From the NCBI GenBank assembly GCA_937901125.1, contig CALCGT010000072.1, positions 1 through 54,784 of the forward strand: a stretch of 54,784 bases of DNA, given 5' to 3'. Position 1 is the stretch's first letter. The number at the start of each line of letters is the position of its first letter. Of this stretch, positions 16,430 to 24,506 are shown in pieces. The notes under the pieces were generated by a model. That model searched no databases and had not been told where the DNA came from. It saw nothing but the letters and a program-made list of their open reading frames with translations. Made by a program: the position numbers and the translations under genes. Origin of the DNA: an uncultured Clostridia bacterium (lineage in GTDB: Bacteria; Bacillota; Clostridia; Lachnospirales; Anaerotignaceae).

Positions 16430-16873
16430 TCAATCCATAGCAACCACTTCGATGCCCGCTTCTTCCAAAATGGCTCTGGAAAGCTCATCAGGGTATTCTC
16501 CCTTATGGACGATACGGGTAATACCCGCATTGACCAGCATCTTGGCGCAGATGACACAGGGCTGCAGAGTGATATAGATGGTGGCACCTTCTGTGCTGAC
16601 GCCGATTTTCGCTGCCTGGATGATGGCATTCTGTTCTGCGTGCAGCGCACGGCAAAGTTCATGCCGCTGCCCGGAGGGGATATTCAGCCGCTGCCGTTCG
16701 CAGCCGCCAATTTCTGTACAGTGCTTCAAGCCGGAGGGCGCACCGTTATACCCCGTGGTAATGATGCGGTTATCCTTTACGATGACTGCCCCCACCTGTC
16801 TGCGCAGGCAGGTAGAACGAGTCTTTACGATCTCCGCAATCTGCATAAAATATTCATCCCAGCTGACTCTCAC
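16430..16873 (-). CDS. comEB: dCMP deaminase (ComEB-like)
   Basis: This zinc-dependent enzyme deaminates dCMP to dUMP for dTMP synthesis. The 147-residue protein has the HAE zinc/catalytic motif (ALHAEQNAI) and the PCxxC motif (TLQPCVICAK). It also has extra cysteines typical of dCMP deaminases (HCTEIGGCERQ). I place the start at GTG 16873, because AAGGAGG lies 8 bases upstream and the product then begins VRVSWDEYFMQIA. An ATG 27 bases further upstream lacks a good site. It shares direction with ruvAB but is probably separate. Confidence 0.9.
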   Translation of the reverse strand: MRVSWDEYFMQIAEIVKTRSTCLRRQVGAVIVKDNRIITTGYNGAPSGLKHCTEIGGCERQRLNIPSGQRHELCRALHAEQNAIIQAAKIGVSTEGATIYITLQPCVICAKMLVNAGITRIVHKGEYPDELSRAILEEAGIEVVAMD

Positions 16874-16958
16874 TGTAAATTCCTCCTTTTTCAAATCCAT
16901 TTCATTTTCTCAAAAATAACACAAAACGGATACAAAAACAATATGATGCAGCAAAAAA

Positions 16959-16976
16959 GCCCCTCTAACGAGGGGC
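16959..16976 (-). terminator. Terminator of the CoA-transferase gene
   Basis: GCCCCTC pairs with GAGGGGC around a TAAC loop, with TTTTTT following on the minus strand (16953-16958). It starts about 15 bases past the stop codon. Confidence 0.85.
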
Positions 16977-16991
16977 TCATTTCAATCAATC

Positions 16992-18299
16992 TTATACAAT
17001 CAGATTCATTTTCTTTGCTTCGTAGGTCAGTTCTTCTCTGAATTCGGGTGCAGCCAAAGAGATGATCATTTTTGCTCTTGCGCTGGCTGTCTGACCTTTC
17101 AGACGAACGATATTGTTTTCTGTTACCAGGAAATCTACTTCGTTTTTGCTTGTTGTTACGATAGAGCCGGGTGTCAGAACAGGTTTGATCTTGGAAATTG
17201 TGCCGTTTTTCGCTGTGGAAGTCATAGCGATGAAGCCTTTGCCACCTCTGGACAGATTTGCACCACGAACGAAGTCTACCTGACCGCCGGAGCCGCTGTA
17301 GTGTGTTGTGCCAAGGCTCTCTGCACAAACCTGACCAAACAGGTCGATTTCCACACAAGCGTTTACGGAAATAAAGTTGTCATGCTGACCGATCACATAA
17401 GGGTTATTTGTGTAGTCTACAGGATGCATTTCAAATGCGGGGTTATCATCCATGTAATCATACATCTTCTTGGTACCCCAAGCCAGTGTTGCAACCGTCT
17501 TGCCTACGTTGATGGGCTTTTTCATGTTCGTCACAGCGCCGCATTCGATCAGGTCTACCATACTGTCTGTGAACATTTCTGTATGGATACCCAGATCCTT
17601 TTTATCACGCAGCAGCACGCCAACTGCATTGGGAACACCGCCGATGCCCAGCTGCAGTGTTGCGCCGTTGGGCACTTCGTCTGCGATCATCTGACCAATC
17701 TTCTTATCTGTATCTGTCAGAGGTGCTTCGGGCAGTGTCAGCAGTTCATGGGAAGATTCACACAGGGCAGTAACTTCGGAAATGTGGATCAGGTTATTCC
17801 CCATAACACGGGGCATTTTTTCGTTTACTTCCAACAGGATGATGGATGCTTTGTTTTTCATCACAGGTACTTCTGCTGCAGACATGCCGCATGTGAAGTA
17901 GCCGTGCTTATCCATAGGAGATACTTCTGCATAGAATACATCTAGTCGGGGCATACAATCTCTCCAGTAACCGGGAGCTGTGCTGTAATTGTTGGGCACA
18001 TAAGTATAGATGCCCTGCTGTACTGCTTTTCTGCCTGCGCCGCCTGTAAACCAGGATACGTAGTCATATTTGCCCTTCAGTTCGGGGTTCATGAATGCGC
18101 CGCCCTTTACGGACAGGATGCCATGATGTTCCACCCCTGTGATCTCGCCTCTTTTTGCTCTTTCGCCAATGGCATCACAAATCATTTCGGGTTCTTCCAA
18201 ACCTGTAGGAGAAGCACAGATATCGCCGGATTTTACATACATTGCAACCTCTTCGGGTGTTTTCAGCTTCGCACGATACATTTCCTGAAATTTGTTCAT
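16992..18299 (-). CDS. Acetyl-CoA hydrolase/CoA-transferase family protein (4-hydroxybutyrate/butyryl-CoA:acetate type)
   Basis: The 435-residue class I CoA-transferase has the N-terminal domain PF02550 (residues about 1-190) and the C-terminal domain PF13336. The likely catalytic glutamate lies in the motif HTEMFTD (residue 241, close to E238 of the characterised 4-hydroxybutyrate CoA-transferase). The glycine-rich GSGGQVDF and oxyanion GIGGVPNAV segments are present. Such enzymes move CoA between acetate and butyrate, propionate or 4-hydroxybutyrate in fermentation; the acyl substrate cannot be told by eye. ATG 18299 is preceded by AAAGGTGAG. The gene has its own strong promoter and terminator. 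Confidence 0.85.
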   Translation of the reverse strand: MNKFQEMYRAKLKTPEEVAMYVKSGDICASPTGLEEPEMICDAIGERAKRGEITGVEHHGILSVKGGAFMNPELKGKYDYVSWFTGGAGRKAVQQGIYTYVPNNYSTAPGYWRDCMPRLDVFYAEVSPMDKHGYFTCGMSAAEVPVMKNKASIILLEVNEKMPRVMGNNLIHISEVTALCESSHELLTLPEAPLTDTDKKIGQMIADEVPNGATLQLGIGGVPNAVGVLLRDKKDLGIHTEMFTDSMVDLIECGAVTNMKKPINVGKTVATLAWGTKKMYDYMDDNPAFEMHPVDYTNNPYVIGQHDNFISVNACVEIDLFGQVCAESLGTTHYSGSGGQVDFVRGANLSRGGKGFIAMTSTAKNGTISKIKPVLTPGSIVTTSKNEVDFLVTENNIVRLKGQTASARAKMIISLAAPEFREELTYEAKKMNLIV

Positions 18300-18354
18300 G
18301 TTATCTCTCACCTTTCTCATTTCTTTCCATTATTTTCATCAAAAGTACACAAAA

Positions 18355-18384
18355 ATTATATCAATTTTTATCTTTTGCATACAA
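18355..18384 (-). promoter_or_regulatory. Promoter of the CoA-transferase gene
   Basis: On the minus strand TTGTAT (18379-18384), an 18-base spacer and a perfect TATAAT (18355-18360) preceded by TG (extended -10). The leader is about 50 bases. Confidence 0.7.
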
Positions 18385-18519
18385 AATACGATTCTCTAAA
18401 GGTATTTTAGCACAAAGAAAAGGCAAAAGTAAAGGCAAATCCTGCTCTGTTCTTCAAATTATACAATGAATTCGGAAAGCATACAGCATTTTTGTCCTAC
18501 ATCTATATTCCCCCAAAAG

Positions 18520-18552
18520 AAAAGCCCAAAGGTATCATACCCTCGGGCTTTT
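18520..18552. terminator. Terminator of the P-loop protein gene, probably bidirectional
   Basis: AAAAGCCC and GGGCTTTT enclose an inner hairpin (GGTAT/ATACC). T- and A-rich tracts flank it on both sides, so it can work in either direction. Confidence 0.7.
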
Positions 18553-18565
18553 GGTTTTTTTATCA

Positions 18566-18619
18566 GGACACCTTATCATCGTGTCCACGCTTCCTATATT
18601 TAAAAATATTTTTAAATAT
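18566..18619. repeat. Hairpin plus perfect 24-bp AT palindrome
   Basis: GGACAC (18566-18571) pairs with GTGTCC (18581-18586). A second element at 18596-18619 is a perfect 24-bp palindrome with half-site ATATTTAAAAAT. Both lie between the stop of the P-loop gene and its terminator. The 351-base gap 18300-18650 otherwise holds the CoA-transferase promoter. Confidence 0.6.
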
Positions 18620-18650
18620 GAATCTTTCCTGATTTATGTGAATTTATTCA

Positions 18651-19064
18651 TTAAATCAGGCACTGCTGTACTTCTGCGGGAAGCGCATCAGTCTTGCGGC
18701 TGATAATCATTACCATGTCCATTTCAGCTTCCTTGGAAGTTTTATCCAGCTCCTGAATAAAGGAAACGAAATCTGCGTCGCTGATTTTGTCCATAATATG
18801 GTTCAATCCATCAATATAAATTGTTTCAATATCGCTATTCTGAGAAAGGATACCACACACGAAACCTCTGAACACCTGTGGATCTTCCATAATGAACTTG
18901 GGTGTTTCTACAAAACGCACACTGTAGTGCAGATCATACATGTGGCTGTTGTCATCGTCTACAAATACGATGCTGCCTTTTGCTTCTTTGCTGGCTGCGT
19001 TAGCCATATCAATCATTTTCTTTGTTTTACCTTCACCTTTTTCACCTGCAAGAATTTTAACCAT
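18651..19064 (-). CDS. Small P-loop protein of unknown function
   Basis: The 137-residue cytosolic protein is built around a nucleotide-binding core: Walker A-like GEKGEGKTKKM (residues about 7-17), Walker B-like IETIYIDGLNH (about 80-90) and a possible sensor segment (MVMIISRKTDALP). It is too short for a complete ATPase of the common types and has no DNA-binding or membrane part. I know similar small proteins are conserved in Clostridia, but not their function. It is monocistronic with a good ribosome site (AAAGGGGGAG) upstream of ATG 19064. Confidence 0.65.
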   Translation of the reverse strand: MVKILAGEKGEGKTKKMIDMANAASKEAKGSIVFVDDDNSHMYDLHYSVRFVETPKFIMEDPQVFRGFVCGILSQNSDIETIYIDGLNHIMDKISDADFVSFIQELDKTSKEAEMDMVMIISRKTDALPAEVQQCLI

Positions 19065-19281
19065 TGCAATCTCCCCCTTTTATATCTGGATATTTTCTGG
19101 TGGTATATCTTTGGATTATTCATAATTGATCAGGAACACGAAGTGGATAACTCCTGTTACTTTTTAAATTCTCCAAAAGTACGTACATTCCTTCTTTTTT
19201 GTACTCATTTTTTACTGTTTTTTTGTTTTTGGCTTTTTTTCACAAAAACGCCAATGGATTTTTATTTACTATTCCCACAAA

Positions 19282-20229
19282 TTATTTCACTGCCTGCAGG
19301 ATCAAAGCAGCCGCACCCTGAATGCCGGCATGATTGCCCAGCCTAGCCAGTGCAAAAGTTTTTTTTCTGCTGTGGGCAAAAACATTGGCCTGGTATGCTT
19401 TTTCGATCTTGTCCAGCAGGAACTGCCCTGCCGCGCAAACACCGCCGCCAATGATGATCCGCTCTGTATCTGCGATATAGATGGCATTGGCCAAAGCACT
19501 GCCCAGTCTGGCGCAGACAAAATCTGTAATCTCATCCGCAAGGGCATCCCCTTTTTTTGCCGCATCCCAAAGGTCTTTGGCAGAAAGGACTTCATGCTGG
19601 CGCAAAAGAGAATCCTCCGCCTTTTCCGCCAGGATTTTTTTTGCCACCCGTACCATGCCTGTAGCAGAAGCGTATTGTTCCAGACAGCCTTTTTTGCCGC
19701 AGTTGCAGGCTTCCCTTTCGTAAGGATCGATGGTCATATGACCGATCTCCCCGGCAACACCGCTGTCGCCCATCAGGATCTTCCCATCCAGCACAACACC
19801 GCCGCCAACGCCAGTGCCCAATGTCACCATCAGCATGCTTCTTGCCCCTGCGCCTGCCCCATAGACCGCTTCGCCCAAGGCTGCCACACGGGCATCATTG
19901 CCGATGCGCACCGGAGAAATGCCGATGATGCGTTCTGCCTCCTCTGCCAGGTTCACATCCCCCCAGCCAATATTCACTGCACCATGAAGCACACCATCCG
20001 CAGTTACGGGACCAGGTGCCGCCATGCCGATGCCCAGAATATCTTCCTTCGCGATCTTTTTTTCCTGCAAACAGCCTTCCAGGGACGCTCTCACATCCTC
20101 CAGAAGCCCTGCAGGGTCGATGCCTTTTCTGGTGGGGATCTCCCAGTTAGCGGCGATGGAGCCGCCTTCCGTGACCAGCCCGATCTTCACTGTCGTTCCG
20201 CCGATATCGATACCAAAACAATATCTCAT
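19282..20229 (-). CDS. glcK: ROK family glucokinase
   Basis: This enzyme phosphorylates glucose with ATP at the entry to glycolysis. The 315-residue protein has the N-terminal phosphate-binding loop (GIDIGGTTVKIG), the sugar-binding GNDARVAALGE segment, the EIGHM motif and the ROK zinc motif CNCGKKGCLEQYAS. No helix-turn-helix is present, so it is a kinase and not a ROK repressor. The second ATG (20229) has better spacing from AAGGTGA than the ATG at 20232. The start overlaps the stop of the upstream acetyltransferase, indicating coupled translation. Confidence 0.9.
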   Translation of the reverse strand: MRYCFGIDIGGTTVKIGLVTEGGSIAANWEIPTRKGIDPAGLLEDVRASLEGCLQEKKIAKEDILGIGMAAPGPVTADGVLHGAVNIGWGDVNLAEEAERIIGISPVRIGNDARVAALGEAVYGAGAGARSMLMVTLGTGVGGGVVLDGKILMGDSGVAGEIGHMTIDPYEREACNCGKKGCLEQYASATGMVRVAKKILAEKAEDSLLRQHEVLSAKDLWDAAKKGDALADEITDFVCARLGSALANAIYIADTERIIIGGGVCAAGQFLLDKIEKAYQANVFAHSRKKTFALARLGNHAGIQGAAALILQAVK

Positions 20230-20753
20230 CATAGATCACCTTCATATTTATACACAATACTGTGTATCTTCTTTTTATATCTTTGATAGGTCGTTTCATC
20301 GATGGCAGAGGGCTTTGTCATCAATTTCAGCGGAAGAACATCCTGCCCCTGGCGCATGGGCGGCTGCAAATAGGGATATGAGTTGAACACAAATCCATGC
20401 CGCTCATAAAACCCGATGCGTCGTCTGGTCAACTCATCCTCTGGTTCCTCCACCTCCAGAACCGTGGGTCTGCCTTTTTCTTCCAGCAAAGCGTCCAAAA
20501 GCCTTCCGCCAAAACCGCCGTTGCGGCATGCTTCTTTTACCGCAAAATGCTCGATGTATAAAAAATCTTCGATCTCCCACACAGCAAAGACCGCAGCAAA
20601 TCTATCATCCTTTCTTACACCGTAAAGCCGGTAACAGGGCTCTGCCAGCATTGCTTTCTGCCGTTCCTTTTCCCGCAGTTCGTTCACGGGAAAGGCACTT
20701 TCCAACAGTGGAAAGATCTCATCGAAGGTCGTTTCTGTAATACGTTCAAACAT
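20229..20753 (-). CDS. GNAT family N-acetyltransferase
   Basis: The 174-residue protein has the GNAT core: a beta strand with FLYIEHFAVKEACRNGGFGGRLLDALL (the acetyl-CoA pyrophosphate loop is in the NGGFGGRL part) and the C-terminal IGFYERHGFVFNSYPYLQPP signature. The acceptor is unknown. ATG 20753 follows GGAGGTGGG; upstream codons in frame have no ribosome site. It is the first gene of a two-gene unit with glucokinase. Confidence 0.85.
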   Translation of the reverse strand: MFERITETTFDEIFPLLESAFPVNELREKERQKAMLAEPCYRLYGVRKDDRFAAVFAVWEIEDFLYIEHFAVKEACRNGGFGGRLLDALLEEKGRPTVLEVEEPEDELTRRRIGFYERHGFVFNSYPYLQPPMRQGQDVLPLKLMTKPSAIDETTYQRYKKKIHSIVYKYEGDL

Positions 20754-20775
20754 AGTTTCCCACCTCCGCTTACAA

Positions 20776-20804
20776 AGGATACTATAAACTTGGAAAAAAA
20801 GCAA
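20776..20804 (-). promoter_or_regulatory. Candidate promoter of the GNAT-glucokinase unit
   Basis: TTGCTT (20799-20804), 17 bases, then TATCCT (20776-20781) on the minus strand, about 20 bases before the acetyltransferase start. It is a moderate match. Confidence 0.45.
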
Positions 20805-20859
20805 ATCTTTCCTGAAATTCTTAAATTTTTCTAAAAACCACCGCAAGGTTTTCTTTTTA

Positions 20860-20868
20860 TGCTATACT
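20860..20868 (+). promoter_or_regulatory. Extended -10 element upstream of the serine protease gene
   Basis: TG-C-TATACT is an extended -10 box. No good -35 is visible. Transcription would begin near 20875, only two bases before the ATG at 20877, which bears on the choice of start codon. Confidence 0.45.
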
Positions 20869-20876
20869 TGTTTGCA

Positions 20877-22163
20877 ATGAAACGAAAGGATGTGATCCCA
20901 CTGAAACGACTTTTGAGAGGCCCAGTCCTCTTTCTTTTATTATGCACCTGTTTCCTGCATACAGCCGCAGCAGCATCCATCTGCATCACTCTGGATGGTA
21001 AGGCTGTCTCCTTCGATGCGGCACCTTTCATCGAAAATGACCGGGTGCTGGTGCCTGTCCGTGGCATTTTGGAATCTTTGGGCTATACGGTCCAATGGCA
21101 GGAACCTACCCAGACTGTCCTTGCCCGCAACGAAGATGTGACCATTTCGCTGCCCATCAACAGCACGACTGCCACCGTCAACGGCAAGAGCGTCTCCATA
21201 GATGCTCCGGCGAAGATCAAAAACGAACGCACCTTCGTCCCTCTCCGCTTTTTGACGGAATACAGCGGTGCAGAGGTCACTTGGAACGGCAGCACCTCCA
21301 CCGTCGCCATCCAGACGAAACATAATCCAGCAGCCCAAAGCATCCAGGATTCTGTGGTCTATATCCAGACCAATAAAGTGCAGGGCAGCGGGGTGCTCTT
21401 ATCTGCCGATGGGCTGATCGCCACCAATTTCCATGTGATCGAAAAGGCTTCCGTGGCCCAATTCGTCTTTCAGGATGGTTCCATCTATCAGGGCAAGACC
21501 ACTGTGGTGGGGCTTTCCCCAGAAGAAGATATTGCCCTCTTAAAAATCGAGAAAAGCGGATTGAGACCTGCTTCTGTCTCCGCCAGCTTCAGTGTCGGGG
21601 AAGCAGTCACCGCCATCGGTTCTCCCGGTGGGCAGAGGAATAAAGTCACCAGCGGCGTAATCACAGGATACGATCAGGATGTGATCTCCACCACTGCAGT
21701 CATTGCCCAGGGCAGCAGCGGCGGCGGGCTGTTCAACAGCAAAGGGCAGCTGATCGGCATGTCCTGCTCCTTCAGCAATGATCAGTATTTCTCCATCCCT
21801 ATTTCCAAGGTGCTGCAGGTGCCCCAAAATCTCTCCAAGCCCCTGATCGAAATGAGAAACTATTCCTATGCGCCCCATGGGCCCCAAAACCTGCGCTGTA
21901 CCGTAAAAAACGGCTATGCTTACGTTTCCTGGTCTCCTGTGTATGGTGCAGATTACTATTATGTTTCCATTTCCTATTATGCCAACGGTCCTTTCAAACG
22001 CCTGCAAAACTCTGCCCTCGGCGGGGAAATATGGTATTGGGGCTATCCCCAGTGCTTCGGTATTTCCATCAATCGGGATCACCCCTTCTACCTGAAGGTT
22101 TCCACCGTGGTGGATGGTACGGTCACCGCAGAAAGCGATGTTATGAAAGTATATAATAAATAA
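20877..22163 (+). CDS. Secreted trypsin-like serine protease with copper-amine-oxidase-like stalk domains
   Basis: The product is about 428 residues. It has a signal peptide (RLLRGPVLFLLLCTCF...TAAAA) and two copper-amine-oxidase N-terminal-like repeats (ENDRVLVPVRGILESLG and KNERTFVPLRFLTEYSG), a stalk module common in Clostridia. A HtrA/S1C protease domain follows with His (TNFHVIEKA), Asp (EEDIALLKI) and Ser (AQGSSGGGLF). A fibronectin-III-like C-terminus follows; there is no PDZ domain. It would act at the cell surface. The start is uncertain: ATG 20877 has no ribosome site, while a near-complete one (AAAGGATGTGATCC) precedes CTG 20901. Confidence 0.85.
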   Translation: MKRKDVIPLKRLLRGPVLFLLLCTCFLHTAAAASICITLDGKAVSFDAAPFIENDRVLVPVRGILESLGYTVQWQEPTQTVLARNEDVTISLPINSTTATVNGKSVSIDAPAKIKNERTFVPLRFLTEYSGAEVTWNGSTSTVAIQTKHNPAAQSIQDSVVYIQTNKVQGSGVLLSADGLIATNFHVIEKASVAQFVFQDGSIYQGKTTVVGLSPEEDIALLKIEKSGLRPASVSASFSVGEAVTAIGSPGGQRNKVTSGVITGYDQDVISTTAVIAQGSSGGGLFNSKGQLIGMSCSFSNDQYFSIPISKVLQVPQNLSKPLIEMRNYSYAPHGPQNLRCTVKNGYAYVSWSPVYGADYYYVSISYYANGPFKRLQNSALGGEIWYWGYPQCFGISINRDHPFYLKVSTVVDGTVTAESDVMKVYNK

Positions 22164-22176
22164 AATATTCTAAAAC

Positions 22177-22232
22177 AAAAAGACAACCTATCTTTCGATG
22201 CAAAATTGAACCGAACCATAGGTTGTCTTTTT
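22177..22232. terminator. Bidirectional terminator
   Basis: The perfect 15-bp arms AAAAAGACAACCTAT and ATAGGTTGTCTTTTT enclose 26 bases. It separates the protease gene from the convergent ybaK gene. Confidence 0.85.
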
Positions 22233-22242
22233 TCTTTGTTTG

Positions 22243-22722
22243 TTATGTCATTTCTTTCGTCACATCTGCCTCGGTGGCTTCTGTGTATCGGATCAGATCG
22301 TTGGGATCAAGGATGATCTGTTCCCCTCTTACCCCCGCACTAACGGCGATCTCATCGAACAAGATGCAGGTTTCATCGATGAAGGTTGGGTATTTTTTCT
22401 TCATCCCAATGGGGGAACAGCCGCCGCGGATATATCCTGTCAGCCCCAGCAGTTCCTTCATATGGGTCATTTCAACTTTTTTATTTTTGGATACGCTGGC
22501 CGCTTTTTTCAGATCCAGTTCCATATCCACAGGGATGCAGAAAACATTGATCCCCGTTTTATCTCCTCTCGTTACTAGGGTCTTGAACACCTGCTCCGGT
22601 GCCATGCCCACCTGTTCCGCCGCATGGAGTCCCGAAAGGTTCGATTCATCATATTCATATTCCGCTGTGCGGTAAGGGATGCCCGCCGCTTCCAGCAGAC
22701 GCATCACGTTGGTCTTTGTCAT
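22243..22722 (-). CDS. ybaK: Cys-tRNA(Pro)/Cys-tRNA(Cys) deacylase, YbaK/EbsC family
   Basis: This editing protein hydrolyses mischarged Cys-tRNA(Pro). The 159-residue product starts MTKTNVMRLLEAAGIPY and shows the YbaK pattern EQVFKTLVTRGDKTGINVFCIPVDMELDLKKAA, with GYIRGGCSPIGMKKKYPTFID. The lysine and glycine residues of the active-site cleft are in these motifs. ATG 22722 has AAGAAGG upstream, overlapping the stop region of the preceding lipoprotein gene, so they are likely cotranscribed. Confidence 0.9.
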   Translation of the reverse strand: MTKTNVMRLLEAAGIPYRTAEYEYDESNLSGLHAAEQVGMAPEQVFKTLVTRGDKTGINVFCIPVDMELDLKKAASVSKNKKVEMTHMKELLGLTGYIRGGCSPIGMKKKYPTFIDETCILFDEIAVSAGVRGEQIILDPNDLIRYTEATEADVTKEMT

Positions 22723-22735
22723 GAAAAGCACCTTC

Positions 22736-23965
22736 TTAGTCGTCCAGGATGATAAAGCTGTAGTCTACCCCTGTCCGCTCCATAAAATAATTCTTTGCCG
22801 CAATATCAGAGCTTACCTGCTGTGCCACCCAGTAATCACCGGCACGGTATGCCGCATAGCGTCTGCCGTCGGTCATACGGAAATATGCACAGTCTGCCGT
22901 TGCACACTGATACCAGATTTCGCTCTTGCTGGAGATAAACTGATTGCTGAACAATGCAGCCACTGCGCCGCCCTGTTCCCGCTTCACATAGCTTCTCCAG
23001 GAAGCCAGATTATATTTCGGCAGCACATCCACATTGAAATCAGGCACCAGACGGTTGATGGAAGTCACAGGATACGCATCCATCTGCACATTGGAATAGA
23101 TGACCTCCCAAAAATTATTGTCATTTTTCAGCACATACTGCTTGATGGCAGAAGTATCTGCCGTAGTAGAAAATGTAACCACTGCGTATTTGTTGTCTTT
23201 GCGGATCTCCCGAACGAAAAAGTCCTCAAACTTCCCTTCATACAGGCAGATATAGTTCAAAATACGACCATACTCCGCAGAAGCGGAAGACAACCGCACC
23301 ACAGAGCCATGGCTCTGATTATATTTCGCCAACAGCTTGCCATAGCTTGCTTCAGAGATCTGCCCCGCCTTCCCGGAGGGAGAAGCCAACAGATATTTCC
23401 CATTCTGCTTCACTGCAGCAAATACACCGAAATTCATACTGTCGGAAGGCACATTGGCACCATCATATGCCGCTAGGTCACTGCCTTCGATGAGCAGGAT
23501 CTCAAATCCTGCCGTATCCAGACCATTCTGCAGATATCCTTCCTTCACCAGCATGGCAGGGGTTATGTAACAGCCATCATAATAGCCGTAAAGCTTGCCG
23601 TTTTTGCTCATCCAGCCCCGTTTCGGGCCATTGATCTTATAATCTTGCTGCGCCGCCGCCGCAACCGCCGTCAGCGTCTCGTACTGCTTGGAAGTCTCAC
23701 TCTGCCAGAAGGGTTTGGACTGGGTCGTCTGTTTTTTCGTATCCGTCTTTGTTTCTTCTTTTTCCTCGTCCTCTGTCCTTTCCTCGTCCCCCTCGGGTAT
23801 ATCTTCCTTTCCGCCGGGCACGATGATCTCTGTGGTATGGCCGTCCTCCTTTTCCTCCTGCACAGGAGTATTGGCCTGCTCCGCACCGCCGAAATCACAA
23901 CCGCTGGTCATTAAAATACAAATTCCCAAAAGAAGACTGAGAAACCGACATCTTTTATTCCCCAC
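22736..23965 (-). CDS. Putative lipoprotein of unknown function
   Basis: The 409-residue exported protein has a lipobox-type signal (FLSLLLGICILMTSGC), then an extended linker very rich in Glu, Lys, Thr and Asp (about 25-75). A globular part follows with recurring aromatic residues, such as GKLYGYYDGCYITPAMLVKEGYL and a YAVVTFS segment. I do not recognise a family. The likely start is GTG 23965, behind AGAGGATG; an upstream frame to 24028 would add a non-signal extension. It overlaps the end of the preceding gene by 11 bases. Its acidic linker suggests a cell-surface spacer. Confidence 0.6.
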   Translation of the reverse strand: MGNKRCRFLSLLLGICILMTSGCDFGGAEQANTPVQEEKEDGHTTEIIVPGGKEDIPEGDEERTEDEEKEETKTDTKKQTTQSKPFWQSETSKQYETLTAVAAAAQQDYKINGPKRGWMSKNGKLYGYYDGCYITPAMLVKEGYLQNGLDTAGFEILLIEGSDLAAYDGANVPSDSMNFGVFAAVKQNGKYLLASPSGKAGQISEASYGKLLAKYNQSHGSVVRLSSASAEYGRILNYICLYEGKFEDFFVREIRKDNKYAVVTFSTTADTSAIKQYVLKNDNNFWEVIYSNVQMDAYPVTSINRLVPDFNVDVLPKYNLASWRSYVKREQGGAVAALFSNQFISSKSEIWYQCATADCAYFRMTDGRRYAAYRAGDYWVAQQVSSDIAAKNYFMERTGVDYSFIILDD

Positions 23966-24365
23966 GATAATCATCCTCTTTGTCTTTGATCGCTTCATAA
24001 ACAGAAAGCAGTTCTTCCTTGTGGGCATCCAGAATATCTGTCAGCTTCTGTTCCATCACATCCTGTTCCTCTGCGAAGGGGAAGGTCACCACCCAAACGG
24101 GGTCGTAATGCCCATCTTCCTCTTCGATGGAATCCACCAGTGCGCCCACGGTTTCTGTATCATAATAATCATATACTGCGTCGTATTCCCAATCCTGCAG
24201 TTCTCTTTCACAGGTCAGACGCATCTCGACTTTCTTTTCTTCGCCTTCTGCATAAATATTGAAGATCAGCTCGCCGTTTTCAGAAATAGAGTAAGCCCCC
24301 AGTTCCTTTTCCAGAAAGCCTGTTTCCTCATCCTTCAGCATGATTACGATTACTGTTTCTTCCAT
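23955..24365 (-). CDS. Conserved hypothetical protein, acidic (136 aa)
   Basis: An acidic cytosolic protein starting MEETVIVIMLKDEETGFLEKELG, with a central SISENGELIFNIYAEGEEKK strand pattern and a GHYDPVWVVTFPF segment. It may belong to the DUF6762-type Clostridia proteins, but I hold this loosely. It has a perfect ribosome site (AAGGAG, spacing 8) and is the first gene of a run with the lipoprotein and ybaK. Confidence 0.6.
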   Translation of the reverse strand: MEETVIVIMLKDEETGFLEKELGAYSISENGELIFNIYAEGEEKKVEMRLTCERELQDWEYDAVYDYYDTETVGALVDSIEEEDGHYDPVWVVTFPFAEEQDVMEQKLTDILDAHKEELLSVYEAIKDKEDDYRGE

Positions 24366-24506
24366 ATATGATCTCCTTATATTCATCGATATATATAGTT
24401 CTCTATCTTGTGATTATACTACAAAAAACCACATGATGCAACAAATCCCACCCGATTACAGGACTTACTAGATATCTGACGGAAAAAATTAAGATTTTGT
24501 TCCCCA

